Shown here: positions 51,301 to 57,394 of the stretch, one piece after another
How the letters are laid out: the number at the start of each line of letters is the position of its first letter
How positions within the stretch are numbered: position 1 is the stretch's first letter
Assembly (NCBI GenBank): GCA_029070965.1
Contig: JAIEBI010000026.1
Location: 1-57,394, forward strand
Direction of reading: 5' to 3'
DNA length: 57,394 bases
From: Clostridiales bacterium
GTDB taxonomy: Bacteria > Bacillota > Clostridia > Christensenellales > Pumilibacteraceae
Program-made: the position numbers and the translations under genes
Notes under the pieces: generated by a model
Database searches by the model: none
Told to the model about the DNA's origin: nothing
The model's input: only the letters and a program-made list of their open reading frames with translations

Positions 51301-51937
51301 TATCCAAACGCTTTATTTCACGCAGTTTCTTTTGACCGGACGACTTTTCAACGATTTCGCGTGATTTTTCGTATTCTTCCTTGACGTCTATGTCCTTCAA
51401 AAGCTGACGGATAGCTTCCGCGCCCATGCCGACCTTAAACGCCTTGGGACCGTACTGCTCCTGATACTGGCGCAGCTTGTCGTCGGTTATTATCTCTTTG
51501 TACTGCAAATCGGTAATGCCCGGATCGAGTACAATATAGTTGACAAAGTAAACTACCTGCTCCAACTGTTTGAGCTGTAAGCCGAGTATAAGACCGATAC
51601 GGCTGGGTACGCCGCGGAAATACCAAATGTGCGTGACGGGCGCGGCAAGCTCGATATGGCCCATACGCTCACGCCTTACTTTGCTTGTGGTAACCTCAAC
51701 GCCGCACTTGTCGCAAATAACGCCTTTGTAGCGTATGCGCTTGTACTTACCGCAGTAACATTCCCAATCCTTGGTCGGTCCGAAAATACGTTCGGAGAAC
51801 AAGCCGTCCTTTTCGGGCTTTTGTGTGCGATAGTTTATCGTTTCCGGCTTGGTAACCTCGCCGTACGACCATTCCCGAATTTTGTCGGGGCTGGCAAGCT
51901 GAATTTGCATTGAATCGAAATTGTTAAGTTCAAACAT
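48308..51937 (-). CDS. rpoC: RNA polymerase beta-prime subunit
   Basis: 1209 residues, normal for Firmicutes. Zinc finger CYCGKYK...CDKCG near residue 60; catalytic [10 protein letters not shown] near 455; second zinc site with [13 protein letters not shown]. It starts 14 bp after rpoB with SD GGAG. Catalytic subunit of RNA polymerase. Confidence 0.98.
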   Translation of the reverse strand: MFELNNFDSMQIQLASPDKIREWSYGEVTKPETINYRTQKPEKDGLFSERIFGPTKDWECYCGKYKRIRYKGVICDKCGVEVTTSKVRRERMGHIELAAPVTHIWYFRGVPSRIGLILGLQLKQLEQVVYFVNYIVLDPGITDLQYKEIITDDKLRQYQEQYGPKAFKVGMGAEAIRQLLKDIDVKEEYEKSREIVEKSSGQKKLREIKRLDILDAFMKSGAEPSWMVLEALPVLPPELRPMVPLDGGRFATSDLNDLYRRVINRNNRLRRLIDLGAPDIIIRNEKRMLQEAVDSLIDNGRRGKAINGASNRELKSLSGLLRGKQGRFRQNLLGKRVDYSGRSVIVVGPELKFYQCGVPKEMALELFKPFVIKELVAQGKTHNAKTAKRIAERADADVWNVLEKVIKDHPVLLNRAPTLHRLGIQAFEPVLVDGRAIKLHPLACGAFNADFDGDQMAIHVPLSVEAQVEARVLMLAPNNILKLSSGSPVCTPSQDMVMGSYYLTMDKPGSKGEGMVFADADEAKMAYFNHLIELQSQIKVRVERPVEMIKNSGVAIPANAVSPDGKNYRHVVTTTVGRIIFNEPIPQDLGFAVRDTYEKMFEPEINFTVDKKIIESIINTTFKKKGASITVEVLDAIKDLGFKYATIGSITTSVFDMHIPQEKFKILDDAEAEVVKIDKLYDRGFVTEDERYNAVIKIWSKANEQVTAELQRTLDAYNPINLMAASGARGSMKQIAQLSGMRGLMINPQGKTLDVPIRSSFREGMTVLEYFISTHGGRKGLADTALKTADSGYLTRRLVDVAQDVIVREEDCCPDGAPKGIDTYAITEGDGKKVIEKLEDRLVGRYCAEKVVNPKNPKEVLCDVNELISEQTAKNIVAAGITHVKIRTVLTCKSKHGVCAKCYGRDMAASTPVRIGEAVGIIAAQSIGEPGTQLTLRTFHMGGVASADDITQGLPRVEELFEARKPKGCAVLAEHGGKVRLVEKDGKRDVIVKREDGDESSYSIPHGARLKPYISNGAVIKAGDAITEGPLNPSDILRTKGRNDVQEYIVKEVQSVYRSQGVAINDKHIEVIVRQMLKKVRVENSGDTDLIPGEMVDLAVFDEASSKARENYGRPGIAKHTLLGITRAALATDSFLSAASFQETARVLTEAAIKSKVDPLIGLKENVIIGKLIPAGTGVRKYRNVYPIERAAAPADDTVYSADSDGEAV

Positions 51938-51951
51938 ATCGCCGCTCTCCT

Positions 51952-54900
51952 TTAATCTTCCTTGTCGTCGTCAAAGTCGCCGTCCGCAAACGGGTCCGCA
52001 ACCTCGACCTCTTCTTCGAACAAGCTGCCGTCCTCGGCAATGTCGTCATCGTCGTCGTCGCCGTAATCGTCAAGCCCGCCCAAAATATCCGATTCCATAG
52101 ACATATCGTCGTCCTCGGCAAACATGCTGCTATCGGAATGATTGGGCGTAGGCTCGGCGGCGTAAAGCACCGGATCGTCGTCCATAAGCTCTTTTATGCC
52201 TATTTCCTCTTTGTCCTCGGTGAGCACCTTTACGTCAAGCGCAAGTGCCTGCAATTCCTTGATGAGAACCTTGAACGATTCGGGAATACCCGGTTCGGAC
52301 ACGTCCATGCCGCGAATAATGCTGTCGTACGTTTTGGACCGACCCGCAATGTCGTCCGACTTGACGGTCATAATCTCTTGCAGCACGTTTGCCGCACCGT
52401 ACGCATACAACGCCCAAACCTCCATCTCACCGAAACGCTGACCGCCGTTTTGCGCTTTGCCGCCGAGCGGTTGCTGCGTGACAAGCGAGTACGGGCCTGT
52501 GGAACGCGCGTGCATCTTGTCGTCGACAAGGTGGATAAGTTTAAGCATATACATATATCCAACCGTAGCGCGGTTTTCAAACGGTTCGCCCGTTCTGCCG
52601 TCGTACATTTGGATTTTGCCGTCTACCTCGCCGTCGGGCGATACGTAGCCGTTGTCTTTGAGCAGTTTTTGAATATCGGACTCGATTGCGCCGTCGAATA
52701 CAGGCGTTGCAACCTTCCAGCCCAGCGCCTTGGCAACCAAACCTAAGTGAACCTCGAGCACCTGTCCGATGTTCATACGGCTGGGAACGCCGAGCGGGTT
52801 AAGCACGATTTGCAACGGCGTGCCGTCCGCCATAAACGGCATGTCCTCCTCGGGCAAAACGCGGGAAATAACACCCTTGTTACCGTGACGGCCTGCCATC
52901 TTGTCGCCTACCGAAATCTTGCGCTTTTGCGCAATGTATACGCGGACAAGCTTGTTTACCCCAGGTTTCATCTCGTCGCGGTTGGCTCTGGTGAATACCT
53001 TGACGTCTACTACTATACCGCCCTCGCCGTGCGGAACTTTGAGCGAGGTGTCGCGCACCTCTCTCGCCTTGTCGCCGAATATGGCGCGCAGCAAGCGTTC
53101 CTCGGGCGTAAGGTCGGTTTCGCCCTTGGGCGTGACCTTACCTACAAGTATGTCGCCCGAATCGACCTCCGCGCCTACGCGGATAATGCCGTCCTCGTCG
53201 AGGTTTTTCAGCGCTTCGGGGCTGACGTTGGGAATATCTCTCGTTATTTCCTCAGCGCCGAGCTTGGTGTCGCGCGCTTCGGTTTCATGCTTGTTGATAT
53301 GAATAGATGTGAATACGTCGTCTTTGGCGATGCGTTCGCTTATAAGTATAGCGTCCTCGTAGTTATAGCCTTCCCAGCCCATAAAGCCTACAAGCACGTT
53401 CTTGCCGAGAGCAAGCTCCGCCTGCGAGGTGGAATGGCCGTCTGCAAGCACTTGACCGGCCTTGACGCGGTCGCCCTTGGCGATGATAGCACGTTGGTTG
53501 ATGCATGTGCCTTGGTTGGAGCCGACAAACTTTTTGAGAATATACATTTGACGGTTGCCGTCGTCCTCGTTGACGATAATGCGCTCGGCGTCTACGTAGT
53601 CCACAACGCCGTCCTTGCGCGCTATCACCATAACGCCGGAGTCGTACGCAATCTTATGCTCTATACCCGTACCGACGATAGGCGCTTCGGTGCGAAGCAG
53701 AGGAACTGCCTGACGCTGCATGTTGGACGCCATCAGTGCACGGTGCGAGTCGTCGTTTTCAAGGAAGGGAATAAGCGCGGTAGCAACCGAAACCATTTGG
53801 CGGGGCGACACGTCGATATAATCGATACGGTCGCGCGATACCTCGCCTATTTGGTCGCGGTAGCGCATCATTACACGCTCTTTTACGAAATGATTATTCT
53901 CGTCGAGCGGTTCGCTCGCTTGAGCTATCATGTAACGGTCTTCCTCGTCCGCGGGCAAGTAGTCGACAATGTCGGTTACTTGGTGAGTGGTCTTGTCCAC
54001 TCTGCGGTACGGCGCCTCGATATAGCCGTACTGGTTGATACGCGCGTACGACGAAAGCGAGGAAATAAGACCTATGTTTTGACCTTCGGGCGTCTCTATC
54101 GGGCACATACGCGAATAGTGCGTGTAGTGAACGTCGCGAACCTCGAAGGTAACGTGTTCGCGGTTAAGACCGCCGGGACCGAGCGCGGACAGCTTGCGGC
54201 GGTGCGTAAGCTCGGCTATGGGGTTGGTTTCGTCCATGAACTGCGAAAGCTGGGACGAACCGAAAAACTCCTTGATAGCGCTGGACACCGGACGGATATT
54301 TATAAGCGTCTGCGGCGAAAGCTCGGACTCGGTCTGAATTTGCATACGCTCGCGCACGACGCGTTCAAGACGGGACATGCCGATGCGGAACTGGTTTTGC
54401 AAAAGTTCGCCTACGCTGCGTACGCGACGGTTGCCGAGGTGGTCGATATTGTCGCACGAGCCGAAGCCGCGGTGCAAGCCCATAATGTAGTTGACGGTGG
54501 AAATTACGTCCTCGACAACCAAGTGCTTGACGATAAGGTCGTCCACATGCTTGGAGCAAAGCTCGGCAAGCTTTTCGCGGTTGCCGCCAGCCTCCTCCAT
54601 AAGCTGTTTGAGCATGGGATAGTAAACCATTTCGTTAATGCCTATGGACAGCGGATCTACGTCGATATAGCCTGCCAAATCAACATGGTTGTTGCCGATA
54701 ATGTTAAACTCTTTGCCGTCGTCGGCAAGCACCCAAATCTCGTTGATACCTGCGTTTTGGATTTGGACGGCAAGCTCCTCGGTAAGAACGTCCGCCGAGG
54801 TGTGCGTTTGCTTGTTTTCGGCGCGGGCGTAAACAACGCCGTCCTCGTCGATAATATCGCGCGCGACGCGTTTGCCCGCCGCACGGTAGCGCAACGCCAT

Positions 54901-55800
54901 CTTTTTGTTGTACTTGTATCTGCCGACGCGCGACAAATCGTACTTGCGGCGGTCGAAGAACATGCCCGAAATAAACGTCTTGATAGAATCGATAGTGGGA
55001 GTTTCGCCGCTTCTAAGCTTGTGGTTAAGCTCCAAAAGCGCGCGCTCCTCGCTAAGCTCATGCTTGTCGTCCTTGTCGCCGTAGCGGGCGCAAGTGACCT
55101 CTATCATCGGATCGTTGTTGAAAATCTTTTTAAGCGCTTCCTCGGTGCCGAAGCCGCTTTCGGTAACTGCAGATAAGCAGCTTAAAAGAACGGTGGCAAG
55201 CACCTTCTTTTGCCTGTCGACGCGCACCCACAGCACACCCGACTGGTCCTCGTCGAATTCCAGCCATGCGCCGCGCGACGGAATGTTGGTCGCGCTGTAA
55301 TGGGCTTGTCCGGTCTTGACGTCCTTTTGGTAAGAGAAGTATGCGCCCGGTGAACGAACAAGCTGGCTTATGACAACACGCTCGGCGCCGTTAATGATGA
55401 ACGAGCCGGTGGGCGTCATGCGCGGCATATCGCCCATGTACACCTCGGAACGAGTGCTTTCGTCAGTTTCGATATTGTGCAAACGAACTTTAACGTACAT
55501 AGGCACTGCAAATGTAGCGTCGCGATCCTTGCACTCTTTTTCGGTGTAGTTGCGCTTTTGATTGTTGCCGTCGCGGTAACCCAGCGAGTAATCCTCAAAG
55601 TACAAAGCGAGCCGTCCGGAATAATCGGTAATGGGCGAAACATCGCGCAAAACCTCACGAATGCCGTTGTCGACAAAATCGTAATAGGACGTCTTTTGCA
55701 CTTCGACCAAATCCGGCATATCGATAGCTTCGTGGATTTGGGCGAAGCTCATACGTTCGGTATTGCCGTATTTAACCTTTGAAATTTTTCTTTCAGCCAT
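51952..55800 (-). CDS. rpoB: RNA polymerase beta subunit with acidic tail
   Basis: 1282 residues. Standard beta blocks are present: [33 protein letters not shown] (rifampicin pocket), [21 protein letters not shown] and the [21 protein letters not shown] end. After this core come about 100 residues, of which the last 55 are strongly acidic with Asp runs ([15 protein letters not shown]). SD AGGAG. No rplJ-rplL genes precede it within the window; a long leader does. Confidence 0.98.
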   Translation of the reverse strand: MAERKISKVKYGNTERMSFAQIHEAIDMPDLVEVQKTSYYDFVDNGIREVLRDVSPITDYSGRLALYFEDYSLGYRDGNNQKRNYTEKECKDRDATFAVPMYVKVRLHNIETDESTRSEVYMGDMPRMTPTGSFIINGAERVVISQLVRSPGAYFSYQKDVKTGQAHYSATNIPSRGAWLEFDEDQSGVLWVRVDRQKKVLATVLLSCLSAVTESGFGTEEALKKIFNNDPMIEVTCARYGDKDDKHELSEERALLELNHKLRSGETPTIDSIKTFISGMFFDRRKYDLSRVGRYKYNKKMALRYRAAGKRVARDIIDEDGVVYARAENKQTHTSADVLTEELAVQIQNAGINEIWVLADDGKEFNIIGNNHVDLAGYIDVDPLSIGINEMVYYPMLKQLMEEAGGNREKLAELCSKHVDDLIVKHLVVEDVISTVNYIMGLHRGFGSCDNIDHLGNRRVRSVGELLQNQFRIGMSRLERVVRERMQIQTESELSPQTLINIRPVSSAIKEFFGSSQLSQFMDETNPIAELTHRRKLSALGPGGLNREHVTFEVRDVHYTHYSRMCPIETPEGQNIGLISSLSSYARINQYGYIEAPYRRVDKTTHQVTDIVDYLPADEEDRYMIAQASEPLDENNHFVKERVMMRYRDQIGEVSRDRIDYIDVSPRQMVSVATALIPFLENDDSHRALMASNMQRQAVPLLRTEAPIVGTGIEHKIAYDSGVMVIARKDGVVDYVDAERIIVNEDDGNRQMYILKKFVGSNQGTCINQRAIIAKGDRVKAGQVLADGHSTSQAELALGKNVLVGFMGWEGYNYEDAILISERIAKDDVFTSIHINKHETEARDTKLGAEEITRDIPNVSPEALKNLDEDGIIRVGAEVDSGDILVGKVTPKGETDLTPEERLLRAIFGDKAREVRDTSLKVPHGEGGIVVDVKVFTRANRDEMKPGVNKLVRVYIAQKRKISVGDKMAGRHGNKGVISRVLPEEDMPFMADGTPLQIVLNPLGVPSRMNIGQVLEVHLGLVAKALGWKVATPVFDGAIESDIQKLLKDNGYVSPDGEVDGKIQMYDGRTGEPFENRATVGYMYMLKLIHLVDDKMHARSTGPYSLVTQQPLGGKAQNGGQRFGEMEVWALYAYGAANVLQEIMTVKSDDIAGRSKTYDSIIRGMDVSEPGIPESFKVLIKELQALALDVKVLTEDKEEIGIKELMDDDPVLYAAEPTPNHSDSSMFAEDDDMSMESDILGGLDDYGDDDDDDIAEDGSLFEEEVEVADPFADGDFDDDKED

Positions 55801-56002
55801 ACAAACTCCTAAAAAGGTTATTTCTCAATTCGATTGCGCCGATATATAAGGCATGTTCACCTACAAAAAAGCGCACAAAAGCGGAGCAGGACCTTGCCTA
55901 CACCGCAAAAAACTATTTCAGTAAAGGAACTATGATTGCCAATCGCCGCTCTCTTTAATGTTTTATTACGCCCTATGGGTCCAAAACGGCACAATAAGGC
56001 AT
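55801..56002 (-). promoter_or_regulatory. Long rpoB leader with terminator-like hairpin
   Basis: About 200 nt between the predicted start and rpoB. A 9-bp hairpin, GCGG-U-GTAGG / CCTGC-U-CCGC (55906-55881), is followed on the minus strand by TTTTGTGCGCTTTTTT. This could act as an intrinsic attenuator. I see no L10-binding leader motif. No ORF of note lies in the leader. Confidence 0.55.
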
Positions 56003-56008
56003 TTTCGT

Positions 56009-56037
56009 ATTATATCACGACATGTCAAAGATGTCAA
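56009..56037 (-). promoter_or_regulatory. Consensus promoter of rpoBC
   Basis: Minus strand TTGACA (56037-56032), 17 bp, TATAAT (56014-56009). A second TTGACA occurs inside the spacer. Confidence 0.85.
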
Positions 56038-56068
56038 ACAAAATAATATGATATTTTTAAAATATTTT

Positions 56069-56092
56069 TAATTCGGAATTCGGAATTTTCTG
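56069..56092. repeat. AATTCGGAATT repeat unit
   Basis: Two tandem AATTCGGAATT-type units upstream of the rpoB promoter, the same as at 1.55 kb. Confidence 0.6.
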
Positions 56093-56098
56093 CACGAC

Positions 56099-56123
56099 AA
56101 AGCCCGACGGAAACCGTCGGGCT
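56099..56123 (-). terminator. Terminator after the Ig-like lipoprotein gene
   Basis: Stem AGCCCGACGG / CCGTCGGGCT with a 3-nt loop and a short T-run on the minus strand. Confidence 0.8.
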
Positions 56124-56153
56124 GAAAGTCTGTTTAACTATATTGCGTTAGAA

Positions 56154-57305
56154 TTATTCAGCGTCTGCCGCAGCAGTGAACGAATTGAACAAAATGTTCG
56201 TGATTTTACCGTCAGCATCAAGCGTAATCGTTACGTTGTAGGTGCCGGCTGCCGTGCAAGCTGCATTGTCGCCCGCATTTTTCGTAATCGTGGTAACGCC
56301 TTCCGCAAGGGTAATCTGATCGGAATTGAACCAGCCGACTTGGTCGCCGTTGGCCATAGTCTTTACACCAAAGCCACTCGCCTCTTGAAGCTCGATATCC
56401 GCAGTGGCGGTCAAATGATCTTTATCGAACGTCGCTGTGCCGAAATTAACAGTGTTCCACTCACCGCCGCCCCAGCTACCATGGAAACCAACGGTGTAGG
56501 ACCAAGCTACGGGATCGGTAGCGCCAACCTTTTTGTAGGAAAGCTCGGGAGCGTCGCCGCTCAAATCCAACGTGATTTCGTATTTGCCTTCGGCCGATAC
56601 TTTGAAATTGGGGGGATTGCCACCACCAAGCTTGGAGGAAGGCAACACCGTCTTTTCTTCGTTGGCAACAACCGTAAGGTCAGTCTCTGTAACGCCTTCT
56701 TCCTCGCTGCCACCTAACTGAGTCGCCCAGTGATTGTCGGCAGCCGCATCCGTAAGCTTGCAGATTTTGAATTGATCGCCTGCAAACAAGTCGATCGTGG
56801 TAGAGAAAACCTTTTCATTGCTGCCTTCGACAGGTTTCAACACGCGAGCAGCGGTAATGTCGTCTTCTCTGGAATAGTTGTTCCAGTTGAAGTACGCAGC
56901 ACCGGAACCACCAGCAATGAAATAGTACGGCGTGATATGCTCGGTTACGGTAACAACGCAGGTAGCGCTATACTTGCCTGCAGTTGCCGTAATAGTAGCC
57001 TCACCTGCCGCAATTGCGTCAATCTTAGCCACACCGTTGTTAAGACCTTGGGTCGAAACGGTAGCTATGGTAGCGGCACTGGTTTTCCAAGTAACCGTCG
57101 TGGTTGCGTCGAACGGATCGACGATAGCGGTAAGGACGGTGCTTTGTCCGATTTCCAATGCGCGCGTGGGAGCAAGGGTAATGCCGGTCGCTTCCACAGT
57201 GTTGTTGTTATTGCCCTTGTTGTCGTCGTTTCCGCCGCAAGCTACGAACACGGAAAGGCCGAGAACCAAGCACATAACAAGAATGAGCCATTTGAGTTTC
57301 TTCAT
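56154..57305 (-). CDS. Lipoprotein with BIG2 Ig-like and SusE/F-like domains
   Basis: 383 residues. Signal peptide with lipobox FVAC (Cys23), an Asn-rich spacer, then a BIG2 Ig-like domain (about 40-128: TGITLAPTRALEIGQSTVL ... ATITATAGKYSATCVVTV). Two further beta-rich parts (about 130-265 and 270-383) resemble starch-binding SusE/F modules (YYFIAGG, YTVGFHGSW). Probably a surface glycan-binding protein. Start 57305 has SD GGAGG; the upstream in-frame ATG overlaps the SD. Confidence 0.8.
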   Translation of the reverse strand: MKKLKWLILVMCLVLGLSVFVACGGNDDNKGNNNNTVEATGITLAPTRALEIGQSTVLTAIVDPFDATTTVTWKTSAATIATVSTQGLNNGVAKIDAIAAGEATITATAGKYSATCVVTVTEHITPYYFIAGGSGAAYFNWNNYSREDDITAARVLKPVEGSNEKVFSTTIDLFAGDQFKICKLTDAAADNHWATQLGGSEEEGVTETDLTVVANEEKTVLPSSKLGGGNPPNFKVSAEGKYEITLDLSGDAPELSYKKVGATDPVAWSYTVGFHGSWGGGEWNTVNFGTATFDKDHLTATADIELQEASGFGVKTMANGDQVGWFNSDQITLAEGVTTITKNAGDNAACTAAGTYNVTITLDADGKITNILFNSFTAAADAE

Positions 57306-57343
57306 CAAGTTTACCTCCATATAAACTTTTTCGGCGCTTATTT

Positions 57344-57386
57344 TTGTACAATCGTACTACGCCTTATTCTTGTAAAGATTGTACAA
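57344..57386. promoter_or_regulatory. Two TTGTACAA palindromes upstream of the lipoprotein gene
   Basis: TTGTACAA occurs at 57344-57351 and 57379-57386, 35 bp apart. They could be a regulator's half-site pair. A convincing -35/-10 pair is not visible before the window ends. Confidence 0.5.
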
Positions 57387-57394
57387 TATTTACT

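Noticed and set aside
55801-56002. Ribosomal protein L10 leader before rpoB
   Set aside because: The AGACAG...GGUG kink-turn type motif of L10 leaders is not found, and rplJ is not present.
1-57394. tRNA genes, rRNA genes, CRISPR arrays, prophage or IS transposase genes
   Set aside because: I saw no cloverleaf with CCA end, no rRNA segment, no regularly spaced repeat array and no transposase or integrase domain in any convincing frame.

Overview
The window looks like a chromosomal segment of a spore-forming, anaerobic Clostridia-type Firmicute, probably an uncultured lineage. The pointers are a zinc-type S18, a long Bacillus-type SRP RNA, class II GalT, spoIIID behind a sigma-E-like promoter, a SpoVB-family flippase, RicT (YaaT), bifunctional AdhE, a sensory-type [FeFe] hydrogenase and a 2[4Fe-4S] ferredoxin. 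Most genes lie on the minus strand. Strong sigma-A promoters (TTGACA-like, 17 bp, TATAAT-like) can be read before most transcription units.

Layout. 0-2.4 kb: iron-sulfur pair (hydrogenase-like protein cut by the window edge, [2Fe-2S] protein), an AT-rich repeat, and a phosphotransferase behind adhE. 5.2-6.7 kb: aldo/keto reductase and a membrane protein (+). 6.7-13.1 kb: operon of a 44-residue membrane peptide, ileS, methyltransferase, pseudouridine synthase and galT. 13.2-17.1 kb: Ser/Thr kinase, lipoprotein, SRP RNA, and an Xre regulator facing a coiled-coil membrane protein. 17.1-20.4 kb: a cupin, zinc-type macrodomain, SirTM sirtuin and DUF5131 operon facing an HxlR regulator. 20.4-25.2 kb: small protein, serS, flippase, MPE-HD fusion and ferredoxin. 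25.3-31.4 kb: greA, lysS, decarboxylase-like, tmk, holB, ricT, close to the Bacillus order. 31.7-39.3 kb: spoIIID, two further Xre modules, prs, a glmU-like gene and an ABC-F ATPase. 39.5-45.3 kb: rpsF-ssb-rpsR, dnaA with a DUF1934 gene, rsmI, a TrmN6-like gene and tilS. 45.4-48.2 kb: ECF sigma, anti-sigma-like protein and VWA lipoprotein. 48.3-56 kb: rpoB-rpoC with a 200-nt leader. The right end carries a lipoprotein with an Ig-like domain.

Three observations stand out. First, eight genes have a near-consensus -10 box only 6-7 nt before the start codon, so their mRNAs should be leaderless. Second, two 128-131 bp non-coding elements (16.9 and 39.4 kb) share a conserved core and spacing while their helices change by compensatory substitution. 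Their near-pairs are G-U only when read on the + strand, which suggests a structured RNA family, and both lie just past an Xre gene. Third, three Xre modules carry distinct palindromic operators; in two of them an operator fills the -35/-10 spacer of the divergent target gene. Several core proteins also depart from type: an ABC-F protein with one composite ATP site degenerate, a GlmU without its uridylyltransferase motif, and a GreA with an insert of about 90 residues.
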